This document shows positions 1-13,100 of a stretch of DNA of 64,000 bases, in pieces; the stretch's first letter is position 1, and every line of letters starts with the position of its first letter. Under the pieces are notes generated by a model, which saw nothing but the letters and a program-made list of their open reading frames with translations, had not been told where the DNA came from and ran no database searches. Source of the DNA: Biomphalaria glabrata (Eukaryota; Mollusca; Gastropoda; Planorbidae); contig NC_074711.1 in assembly GCF_947242115.1 (NCBI RefSeq), positions 6,975,934 to 7,039,933 on the forward strand, in the 5' to 3' direction. Both the position numbers and the translations under genes were made by a program.

Positions 1-1090
1 ACACTAATCCATACTGCAATTATGATTATGACGCCCTTTAATAAGGAAGTGTTTGATCAACATAGATGCCCTAACACCTTTTATAAAGGCTTGACATTTG
101 TGTGTATCCATCTCATTTAGTGGTTTTGGATATTTTGAACTAGTTATAAATCAATTTTGTTGTGAAGTAGAATGATTAATTCATGTGAATGCAAAAATGA
201 TTACATTATTTTTTTGCTTAGATTTTTTTGTAAGCTTTGTTATTATTTAATTGTTTATAACATTGGTTGGCTCTTTCTAAAATAAAATAAATTGATAATT
301 AATCTAAGCATAACAGCCACTGAGTTATTTTTTTATAATATTGTTTCCAGTTTCTATTTATATACAAATATTAAGATGCCAAAGTTCATTTAAGATCTAG
401 ATGTTCATAGGTGAGAAATGTACACAGGGATGTTCCACTGCTAACATCTTAAGTAAGAGCTGTCATGGTCTTGATATGTGATTTTGGACTTGTGGTATTT
501 ACTTCAGATTGTTGTGACAATAGTTTGAACCCTACCCTCTTCCATCCCCTGCCCACCCTGCAGGAGGTTTGGACTAGGATGATATGACCAGAAACTCAGA
601 AAACATATATAACAGGACTCAAATGGTGTTGCTTTTCCCCAACTAATGTAAAGTTCTCCATCAGCACTTGATATATTCTAGAATATTGAGGAGTAAATTT
701 TATAGTATAAACCTCCACAGAGAAATGAAGTATTTTGTTAAACAATCCGTTGGTTGTTAATGTAATGTTAACATTTTCCAATCCAGTTCTGAGTATTTCC
801 CAGCAGATGTGAAATATTGGCATCAAAACAAAAATTACATTTTATACAATCTAATCTCATCATTCAAAATTAACTCTTACTTATTCAATATCTTTAATGA
901 GTCAAGAGACATTTTATACAATTTGCAAGTACACTTCACAACTACAAGTAGAGGTAATTCATATGTTAAATGAAATATAAACAATAATACTTATTAAATT
1001 AGTTGAAATATTTATATTTAAATGCAGACTTCACAAGACAAAATTAAATCAAGGGATAATACTCCTCTCCAGTAATACTTCGTGATTTCA
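1..1090. other. AT-rich flank without recognisable gene
   Basis: Downstream of OSGEPL1. The short open frames have no coding look. An AATAAA near 282 on the plus strand could end a gene lying to the left, but nothing else supports that. Confidence 0.5.
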
Positions 1091-1096
1091 TTTATT
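1091..1096 (-). terminator. Candidate poly(A) signal of OSGEPL1
   Basis: AATAAA on the minus strand about 60 bp past the OSGEPL1 stop codon. It is the nearest canonical signal; such hexamers are frequent in this AT-rich DNA, so this is positional inference. Confidence 0.4.
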
Positions 1097-1155
1097 TTTT
1101 AAATGCCTTAAATATTTACAGCAGACTATGAAGCTACACTTGTGTATTTTGTATT

Positions 1156-4100
1156 TTATGATTGTTTTAAATGCAGCTTTGGAAGTTTAATTAAACAATT
1201 ACCGACATCTGAAGATATGTCAGTTCCCAGAGGACACCTGTGTGAGGCAGGGAAACAAAACAAATTGTTTTAATTATAAGATTTAAAAATACAAAGCAAC
1301 AGTAATCTTACAATTGTTTCCTAAAAAATATATAAGTATATGTAATTTTCAAGATTTAAACTCATATAGATTGTTTTTAAGATAAGGAATAATACCTGTC
1401 AACATGTTTCTACTATATGGTAAATCATTCTCTTATGGGTTAATTTGAAACAAACTTTTTTTTTTTAATACATAACAATCTGAAATTATGATTGTGTAAT
1501 CTTGTAGTAAAGACTTCAATGGCAATGAGGTCAAAGAAATTAAAGATAAGTGGCATGAGTTCATGACAGTTATGCCAGAAGTACTTTGATTTTCATGTCA
1601 GATTAACAGACTATCTGATGCTGAATGGATAATCCATTTTTGAGTTTGATACATTACTGTCACTTTGTGGGAGATTTCTTTGTGACACTATGATAGACCA
1701 TGTATATTAATTGAGCTTTTGCATGTAGAAAAGATAGTATAGCCAATTATTTAAACTATACATAGTGTTTCTTCTTAACTCTTACACATTTTTTCAATAA
1801 GTTAAGTAAGTAAAAGTAAGTAAAGTTCCTTTTTCAGACCTTGTGGTCTATGGGGAAGATGATGTAAAGGTCATCTGTTTCTATGGCCCAAGGTTAACGA
1901 GGGTGTCATGTGGCCAGCACAATGACAAACCGCCTTTACTTTTCTCCAACTAATGTCAGGTATCATTACAGCTGGGTGGCCTCAAAAGCGCCCCCAAAGT
2001 CCAGAAATTAAAAATCAGTCTTCAACAGGATTCAAACCCAGGACCCCTGGTTTGGAAGCAAAGCACTTTACCGTTCAGCCACCGCACCTCATTTTTGTTT
2101 TCAGTAAATAGGATTCACAATTTTTAACATTAAAAACAAAGATATGCAAATTTACAAACAATTACTACAGAAACAACCCTTTGAAAAATAATTTCTAGGA
2201 CTGTAATTATCATTGTCTTTTGCAGTGTTGTTGAGACCAGAACCATAATGGTTAGATATTTTAATTTTTTTTATAGCTAAACTATTCAAGGATCAAGTTG
2301 ATTATGGCATGTAGGTGTTTTATTTATCTATTTATAGCTTATAATGATCAAAATGACATTCTTATTACCTGGCTGATACGTCCAAAGTATTTGCATCATG
2401 AAAGTAATTGCGTCCACTAAGAAGTTTTTCCATGCCATTCCTGTGACAAAAATTTTCTTTTTAATACTTTTTTAAAAATACAATAATGACAAAGCTACGA
2501 TTAAAAATAACATTGTCTTTAATTCCAAAGATTAAGGATGATGCAATGTATCACATGACTGCAAACCTAGTTGCTACCTGCATGTTTTGTTGCATCATGC
2601 AGACTAAGTCTTTGTCTGATGAGAGTCTAAGTTTTCTTTTCCTCTTCTGCGCATGTCTTCGGCAAGAGCTTTTCTTTGGGCCTCAAATGTGTGTCCCATG
2701 ACCTTTGTGAGAGCTCTCCAACTGTCTCTTTCAAAGGCCAACAGCTGCCAGCAAAATGGCAACTGAGTTGATCTTTACCTCTAAGACTAATTATTTGTTT
2801 ACAGTCAGCCTGGACCAGTAATTTGTTTTCAAAAATTTGTAGTACATGAAAAGCTGTTTTCAAATCATATTATATATAAACCCCTTATCTGACATAGATA
2901 AAAAAGTGTACTTGGCCTATAAACATTTTTAAAAAATGCTTTTTACAACGCAGAAGATACAAATTTTACAAAATGATTTAAATACGAGAACCACACAAAT
3001 AAAAAAAATGTATAACTAAAATTATCTGATTGATAATTAAATGTGTTGATTTCTTTTTTATTCCCTACAAGAGTGGTAAGTTGATGTTATGTTTTGATTT
3101 TCTGGCATAAAGTGCAAAGGTAAATGACCTTTTTCTAATGCGTTTGAATTAAATAACATTGTTTATTTTTTGTAGAACCCTCATGTCAAGGACTGGATCA
3201 TAAATCATGTTAGAAAAATGCAGCGATGATTAATTTGATTACCCTACAACAAAAGATAAGCTCATTTTAAACACTTCATCAGTAAAATTTTTTGTGCATG
3301 TCAATCAGACGTCAGGTTTCGTAGTTTTCGGTCACGTATCTGAAGAACAAAAGACATCATCTAGGGAAATGTCAAGCTGACTCGGATCTTACTGACCCAT
3401 GTCATAGTGTTCCTAATCTACGTATGCTAGTGGACTTGCTTAATGACATGTAAAACTAAAAAGCACATTGGCCGTTGGCCCTTTTTTCTCTCTCTCCATT
3501 CTATCCTTCACCTACTTTTTCTGAAAGGACACGAGGAACTAAACTATTCAAGGATCAAGTTGATTATGGCATGTAGGTGTTTTATTTATCTAGTTGTTTA
3601 TTTTTTTACTCTTTCTCACCCTCTCCTTCCACAGATAGCATATCTTCCTAAAATAAACAAAACTTCTGTGTAAAGATTGTAAGCCATTTATATATGTCAG
3701 GTGATATCTATAGCTTGATAGCACAACGTAACATCACTGCTGCTTGACCTAGCATTCCCATAGCCGGTCCCCTCACTCTAGTTACTTTCTCTACAGCTGT
3801 TTTCATATGCATATACACTTTAGCTAGAACCAAAATTTAATGAGTGCTGTCCATTGAAAGATGATAGCTGAATAGCGTCATTCAAAATGTAAACAAAACA
3901 GAGAGGATTTTTTTTAAAAAAAGGTAGAAATGGTAAATGAAAAAAAATGCTAGAAGATAAGAATCAATTACTTCTTTAAATGACAGCCATTTTACTCAGC
4001 TAAATGTAAATATTTATTAAAAGAACTTAAAAACATTTCAGTAAGTAAGATCTAGAAAATAAAAATTCAAAACAAGTGTTACTACTAGTGTCAATGTCCA

Positions 4101-7100
4101 AGGAAATAAAAGATGTTGAAATACTAAAAGCAATTCATTATATATAAAACCACTAATGGTATTTTAACTTCTGGTGTTTTTATGGAGAGTGTGTAGCTGA
4201 CTAAAAGATTAATACGCTATAGTTTTAAATTTGCTTAACCAATTGTAAATGTTATATCTGATGATTTACACTTGTGCCTTCAAAGAAATTGTAAATTATT
4301 TAGGATCATTCTAAACTTTTAAAGTTATTTTTTTGGTATAGAATAGCAGGAGACTGTCTATGTGTCCAAAGATTTAAATGAGGGTAGTATTTTGTGCAGC
4401 TACAAAAGGCACAGTTTCAACAACATAGAGTGGTTGGTGTAAATTCTTTGTTAATCATGTGAGCCTTCTTTCTAAGCACATTTTTTTTGGGTATCCTAAG
4501 TATGAACTGCAGTCTATGCAAGAGTTCTGTCCCTTTTGAAATTCAGATGCTGGGACATATTCTCAATGCACTTTCAGAGAGAACCTTTGATACACCTCAT
4601 TTTCCAGTTGGGATAGGTACCACACCAAGAGCTGGTGTCAAATAGCAATACATTCTGTATATCCTACTTCCACAATTCTCCTACAGAGCATAGTTTTATG
4701 ACTATAAATGAACACGAGCACTAAAATTGGTGGTATCTGTTCTAATAAAATTAGCTGCTTCCTAAATAACACACAAGTATAAGAGATGCATAAAAGGATT
4801 GTCTACTACCTAGTAGATATGGATTTGTATAGGGACACATAGATTAATTGTCAAAATTTTTTTTTGTTCTTTGTCACTAATCCAGTTGATACAATGCTAT
4901 CCAGACATGCCAAGTAATCAAATAAATAATTAGAATCTCAAAGAGGAATTTCTCACACATAATAATAGTTAATAATAATAATAACAACTTTTACCAAACA
5001 TAATGTTGGCTGAAGGCAATTTGAGAATATAACAGATTTCAAAGAAGGCTAAAAAGGCAAACTAATCATTTGAAAGCAGGGTATAGGTTTTAAAGCTTGA
5101 ATGTTGTAAAGCATGGAAATAGTTCCAAACTAGAGTGGACTGACAAGACCCTAGGGAAAGTGTGACACAATAAGAAGAGATGTCCATGGAGCACTGGGAT
5201 CTTCAATGAACATATGGTGTAATCAGCTTGAAAGGTACACAAGCATTACATCAATGAAGATGTACTGAAGGGAAAAAGTTGCAACTTTAATTCACTCATG
5301 TTTGCACTAATAGGAAGCCAAGGGAGAGAAGCTACAGAAAGTGCCTTGATTTGCATGAAGTCTTAGTTCAAAAAAGATGTATCAGCATGAGTTTAAATAC
5401 TTGAAATTCCAGTTGTTAAATTACACCAATAAAATAGACCTAAGTAGAGGCTAATAATTATAACACTATGAAAAATACATAGCAGCTTGATAGTATTAGA
5501 CCTGCATAACATGATATAAAATGGTACATAAATAAAAAAAAAGAAGAATGCCTACTGGGCTATACGGACATTACTCACCAAGCTATCATAATGCCATTGT
5601 CAGTGCACAGTTTGGTTGGAGGACAGACTACCTTATAGCCATACAAGGAAGCAACATGAATGAGGTTAGCCCTGATGTATGCATTACTTGCAACCCCTCC
5701 AGAAACAACCTGGTTATAATTACAAAATAGAATGTAAAGTAGTAAAGCAATATATAACTGAAAGATATTCATTAGCTTATTTCATTATAATCCTCTATCA
5801 CACCTAATTTGAATAAATAAAAACATAAAAAATCTCACTAAACTAAATTAACTATTGAATACATATAAAATAGTAAAATATTTATTTCCCAGTTAATAGC
5901 TGAATTACTTATACTATTGACTTGAACTGCAGATTTAGTGTAGTCAACTTTTCCAAACTGTCAGATGTTTAATTTCAATGCTAACTAGCTTTCACTTTAC
6001 ATTGACAAATTTGTGATTAAAAGCAGGCTGAGAGCTGGGTTTTTCTTACCATATTTCTTAAGTGGCAGCAGACGTACCCTTGAACCGAGAAAATATTATT
6101 AACAGAATGATAATTGCGTTATCTGTTTAATTAACCCAATAATAGGTGCATTCTTTAACTATTTAACAAATTTTTGGTTTGAAGTATTTTCATCTGAAAG
6201 AAATGGTAAATTAAATATAAATGCATTTATAAAGAAATAACTTATTCAATACCAGTGTTTTATTTGTGGACAAGAGATTCTTCATTTCTGCAAAGATAAA
6301 ACCTCTTTGAAGTTTTCTCCCAATGTGATACATAAGGTTATACTGAAACCAAGCACAGATGTCTGCAGCATTAGGGAGGAGCTCACTTGTTGGTGTGCCT
6401 AGATTGACAGTACAATAAACAGTGCACATAATTAATTTAAGAATTGATCAATTAAAAATTCATTCAAATTGACTGTTTTGGCTGTTATATTTATCTTAAA
6501 ACAATGGTAAACATTTTACACAAAGTCCAGTCATACATTACTAAATTACATTTCCAACAACTGATAAAGCTAACTAAATATATCCAAGGTTTAATAAGTA
6601 AAAAACTTTGTTTCAAATTCTAAAACCATGACACATTAACAAAAATGTTAATTAATTAAATTATAGATGTGTCAGTAACTAGAGACATTTATTTATTTAT
6701 TTTTTTAAAATACTTTTTGGTCACATTATTTTTTTCTTTACAATATAAATTGTTCTTGATTATATCCAATGTCTTATTTTATATTTTTCTCCAAAGTTTT
6801 AATTAAGTAACTGGTTTAGCCAATCTGTGTCACAAATATATTTAAAGCCAGAATAGACATCTGTGCACAATTCTAGGGGAGGGAATGCAATCTCAAATAG
6901 TTTACCTAGCCTTTGATATTCTTTTTTTATCAAATTTCTGGCTGATGTCTTGAGACCAGAGAAAGAGAAATGACAAGTGGCCCGTGATGGCATGATATGT
7001 ACAAGAGGGAATGCTGAAGGATTTCCCTCCTTAGCGAGCTTCTCAATGGCTGCCCCTCCTGACAAGCCATTAAAGTCAGACAATGTAAACAAATTGAGCT

Positions 7101-10100
7101 CTCTGGCAGTCTGAAACTCAAAGCAATGAAATTTAAAATTAGAAATCCACTTTTAGATTGTCCATGAAAATGCTGGCATGTATTGCAAAGGTCAACTATT
7201 TTTAATCATGAGTTATATTTAGTCAAGTAAATGGCTTAGTCATCAGACAGTGCCATAAATATTTTTAGTTAAGCCAGAACAGACATCTGTGTACCATATG
7301 TTTCTTTGGAGAAGAATGTATTTTCAAACAATTTACCTAGCCTTTGGTATTCTACTCCTTTTCATTTCCAAGACCAGGGGCTAGCAATGCAAACCAAATA
7401 ATATGAAAGGCAGAATAAGTAATAGAATTTTCATAGCAAATCAGTTTATAATATAAAAGACAAGCTCATATAGAATTTGTTGTCTCTGTAATGATGTTCC
7501 CAGTGTTGATTTGACCTAGCCGTATTGTGTGGACCAACACTGGTAAAGTGCTTTGAAAGCTATTTTTTAGTTGTTGTTTTTTTCCTTACGGTATATGTAC
7601 TTAGTTGCTTAAAACTTTATCTTGAATAGTTTCCCTTTGCGAAACATATGGAATTTCCTTCTTTAAACATGTTTTTACCAAGACAGATTAAAGCGTGGAG
7701 GCTTAAAAAAGTTTTATTTTCTTTAGATTGATTTCCACATTGTGGCGGTGTTGGGTAACAAGCTCAAGGCAATCATTACAAACTGTAATAATAAATGATT
7801 CTAAATCAACACCGATAACAGTAAACTCAGGTGTACCTCAAGGAACAGTCTTGGGTCCACTACTATTTTTAATTTACATAAATGATTTACCAAATTGCAT
7901 TACTTCAGGAACAAAAGTCAGATTATTTGCAGACGATTGCATAATATATAGAACCATAAAAACAACACAGATATTTTACAAAGAGAATTAGATGAATTAC
8001 AGAAATGGGAATCAAATTGGAGCATGTCTTTCCACCCAGAAAAATGTCAGTTGTTAAGAGTAACAAAAAAACTAAAACAAATTAATTCCACTTATCTTAT
8101 TCATGGCAAACCAGTAACACAGACTAAAAACGCAAAATACCTAGGTGTTAAAATAAATGAAAAACTGTCATGGAATCCACATATTGATGAAACTACAAAA
8201 AAATCAAAGCATTAGGATTTATTAAAAGAAATTTCTATAAATCAAATAAGAAAATAAAACTAAAATGTTATTTAACCTTGGTTAGGCCAATAATAGAATA
8301 TGCATCCTCTGTTTGGGACCCCTCAAGAAAACATTAAGAAACTAGAACAGACACAAAATAGAGCAGTGCGATTCATAACAAACAAATATTCACATTTGAC
8401 TAGAGTAACACCTTTAATAAAATCACTAAATTTAGAAAGCCTTCAGGACAGAAGGCTCAAAAGTAAAGTAGCAATAATACATAAAACACTGAACCATAAT
8501 CTTCAAATACAAAAACAAAATTTAATAAAATACTCTGAAAGACACAAAGATAAAGGCACATTCCTCGTCCCATATGCTAGGACAAATTTGTACAAATACT
8601 CCTTCTTCCCTAGTGCTATTAGAGCATGGAATGGGTTGCCTGAGCTAGCCAGGAAAACCAGTGACTTGGCAGAATTTAAGTCATTGGTTAATATGCATGA
8701 CTAAATGCATGACGCGTAGGACGTAATCATCTTCTTTTTTGAAGTAACGTCTGTATTATATAAGATATGTGTTTTTAAATGTGTTCTATATAAAGTTCTG
8801 TGAAATTATGAATAAATAATGTAAAAAAAAATATTTTTTATTAATTGGGATCAGAATATATTTCCTAGAGCTGGAGCTGTTGACTTATCCACAGTTAGTT
8901 AGTTTTCATTTTTATTGACATGGATAATTAGCTCAAGATTTCCATTTTACATGTTTTAAACGTGTTATATATATATATATAAAGTTTTGGGACAATTAAG
9001 ATAAATATGATAAACATTTTTATGTTCAATTCGGACCATGAAATGTTTTCTAGATGTAGTCTAGATCTAGATCCTAGAGACTTTTCCATAGTCAATTTTA
9101 ATTTTCGAAAATATATATTAAAATATTTTTTTTTTACTAATATTAATTTGTGTTATATAAAAAGGGCATGCATTTCCTTTAATTCAATATGAAATATATA
9201 ATTTTCTAATAACAAACAAAAAGTTTAATTGAAGCATTTTTCACACTTCAAAAGGGCCAAAACTTAAATTTCAAATGTGGAAAATAATTTCGGAGTAAAA
9301 GAGTTAAGTTTCTAATATTGTCTTTAATCATCTTCTAAGAAGAACTTATTTAGAAGAAAGAAATACTTAAAAGGTAACAGAAATGTGACTTTGTCTTTAC
9401 TTATACTTCATTTCAATGTTAAATTACATGTGTATTGAATATAACATTACTTTGTCAAATGCTTCCCCAGGAGCAGAGTCTTGAGAAGATCCAAGCAACA
9501 AGAAATCATCAATGTCTCTAGCTACAGCCAACAAACAATGACCTCCACTAGCCAAGAGTACCATGAAAGGGAAATCAATTCTGGAAGAAGAATTATGATC
9601 AATAAAAATACATATTGAGCAGCAACATACAAAAATCAAGCAGCTTTTGCAGTGGCTAGAGCACTGGCATGTTTACTAAATCCATCACAAAAATAACATT
9701 CTTTTACAAGTCAACACTCTGGCTGGCAAAAGGAGGAACTCCTCAATTCTGTGAAGACAGGAAAGCTGAGCTGGTTCAGTCATATTTTAAGACATGACTT
9801 TCTATTAAAAGTCAACCTTCAAGAAAGGGTTGTCTAAAGAAAACCTTGATGGACAACATGAAAGAATGGGCCACCCTCTCTTTTGATATTCTGCTAAGGA
9901 TAGGTGCTGACCATTAAAAAAGTAGGGATTTGGCTACGTGAAAAGTCACAGCACCAAACAACGAGAGTCAAGGGACAGATGATGGTGATGAAGAAAAAGA
10001 GTATAATATTAAAAACAACCTATATATTAAAGGCTAGAACATTCTGAGTTCTCATTATTATTGTATTTTTTAAAAAAGAAATGTCAGTAAGTTTTACAAT

Positions 10101-13100
10101 GTAATTGTTTTAAACTTTAGACTAATGTTTTTAGCTAACTCAATCATATAATAGCATACTTATCAATCATTCTAGCAGTGAGAGCATGGGCCTCCATGTG
10201 ATGAATTGGAATCAGTTGTTGCCTGGAAATTTCAATAATTATTGTTTTAGAAACTAAATATAAGTAATATTTAAATATTAAATGCTTTAAAATTTGTTAA
10301 TAATATTTAAAGTCAGAAACAGATCTGAATAATTTTTTTCCTGCAATAGGATTGCATAGAATTTTAAACTTATCAAAGAGTCAACCTATCTATTAGTTAC
10401 AATAGCAGATTAGATACTCTAACAAAGTTTCAGTGAAGTAAAATATACAGGTATGTATCATCATTATGCTCAAGTCTGAATGTAATCAAGTGCTTTACAA
10501 AATCGGTCACATTGGTGTAGACTGTAGAGGAACAGAAGGCAGTTGTTTTTTATGCCTAAAATTTGTCCAAAGTCTAACTATTTTAGTCTTTATTACAACT
10601 TTAATGTCTAATTCATAGCTAAATTATTAGCTTTTATGTTTACAATCTTTTTTATCAATTTGAATCCTTCATTTAATGGTTTTCTTAAATATAATGCTTC
10701 AACAAGTGGCTAGTGTTATCAGTCAAAATGACATTTTCATTTGAGCATAAGAGTTAATATCAACATGCCAAGAATACATTTGTATTTATTTACCCAACAG
10801 AAAGTGCAAGCTTTTGAGCATGCTGTAGTCCCACACGTAAGGACATCACAAGGCCAGGTTTTACAGTCACTGCCACAGCATCTAAATCCTAACAAAAAAA
10901 AAACTTTTTTTTTTTACAGTGATGACACTTAACTTTAGGGATTTTTCAGATCTATGTCAAATTATTATAGATAAATTAAAACATAGTATTGAAATTAAAA
11001 TTGTTTTTGTTACCTTTGAAAAAAAAATGGAAATGCTGACAAGGTCAGGAAATACATTTTTATTTAAGATAAGATAATTTGTATTTGTTCAATCAAATGG
11101 AAATTCAGTTTGACTACAATTGACCACCTCAGTGCAACTACTGTAGCAACAACAATAATGGACCAAAAAAACACAACTATATTTCAATATTGATCAAGTA
11201 AAAACTTCCTTCTTACCAAAGTTTAAAATATTTTTAAAATTGAAGTAGGAGATGTTGTAACAACTTTTAAAGTAAAATCTTTGATCCTCTATCTGCAAGA
11301 GGCATCTGCAACAAGATGGACTAAACAAAATTATTTACAAAAAAAACAACAGCATTTGTATACATTTTCCCCAATGTTGCACAAATCAAAACAGTCTAAT
11401 TTCCTGCAACCTTAATATTGTTTGGTGGGTGATTTTTGCATGGCAATAACAGGCCTACTTCAAAACAATTGGCCTAGGTTAAAGAGGATCTTAATGATCT
11501 ATAATGATCACACTCATTACAGGCATATGTGCACAATATGTATCTTGAATGTCCCTTGCATTTCTACATTGGCCTGTGCACTCCACCATTCAAACTTAAT
11601 TCGACCCATGCTTTTTTTTTTTTAACTAGGATAAATAGTGCGCTGTGACTGCCAGGGGGAATTCATTTCTGCAGCTCAGAATGTAGGAACATTTTTACAA
11701 CTTGTGCACATCTCCAGGTCCCACTGAAAAGCCTACAATATTAAGGGCGGCACTAACATAATTTCTTATTTTTGTCTAAAGGGGCATTGGAAAATGCCAG
11801 AGAATCACTGATATATAATTAATTAATAGTCAGTAAGAATATTAAAGATAAATCTAACCTGAAGTTGCATCTGTGCTGCACTTAAAGTATCCCGCACAAC
11901 AGACTCTACATGCTGTATATGAAGTTCTTTAGCTACTGTTGGAATTATTCCTCCAGTTCTATTTGAAAAGTAAGCCATATTACTAGCTATTCAGTGAAAT
12001 AATGTGTTGTTTTTTTCTCATTTCTAAAGTTGGTAAAAAAAACAACAACAATGTTTAACAGGTTTTTTCCATTCTTAATTTTGTACTTTAACAATCCCTC
12101 TGGCATTAAACTTAAAATCTAAAACAACATTAGTAAGAAGGCTCAACAAAAATTAAGGAATATAAATATATATATATATATATAATATATATATATGCTT
12201 TTTTAAAATCCATACAGACATAGCCTTAGACCGCACTAGCTGGAGAGAGATGGTGACCAAGAAAGCTATAGACAGCGAGAAAACAATAGCCTCAGCCACA
12301 CAGAAAAAGGCCAGCTCCTCTACCACCAAAGCAAAAGCCACCTTGACCTGCAATATATGTGGACGGGAGTGTCTCTCCAAAATAGAGCTCCACAGACATA
12401 TGAAAAAGTGTTTGAGTTGAACCATAGTCGTTCTACGACTGAAGGAGGCCAAAAAAAGCATATATATATATATATATGCTTTTTTAAATCTATATATATA
12501 TAATGTCTGTAGCAATATTTGTGCTTTTTTTTTTTTTTTTTATTTACAAATGTATTCATTCAACTACATTTCCCCACATTTATTGATAAATATTTTTTTT
12601 TATTATTTCAGCAATCTTTACTAAATAAAACAATAAACTGTTACATTAAGAGAGAAGCAAAAAAGCTGGACAACATGCCCACTGTGCATAAAAGAAACAG
12701 ACTGCGATTGGTCATTTCTGATTATATAGCAGTAGATCAGCTTCAATGTGCTATACAAGAGAAAACTGGAGGGAGGAGATGCACTAACCATGAGATATAC
12801 CAATGGTACCAAAACCCACCTATAGTGATGGAAATAAAGAGAACAGACCTTGAAAAAGTCAGAGAACAGAGGAGCGAAAATTGTATACTGGCAAAAACCA
12901 AAAGACAGGCAGCCCAAAGGCAGACCAGGAATATGATAGATTGATGATGTGGAGGCAGATCTACAACAGCTTGGGGCGTGGAGACGAAAGGCTTGAAAGA
13001 GATCTGAACGGAGGAGTGTGCTGAGGCAGGCCAGAGGTTCCAAGGGCTGTAACTTCACTGGGATAGATGAGCAGCAATACATTCCTTTGTGTTTAAATTT

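Noticed and set aside
12153-12515. Minus-strand open frame of 120 codons
   Set aside because: Antisense of the LINE zinc-finger tail plus (TA)n.
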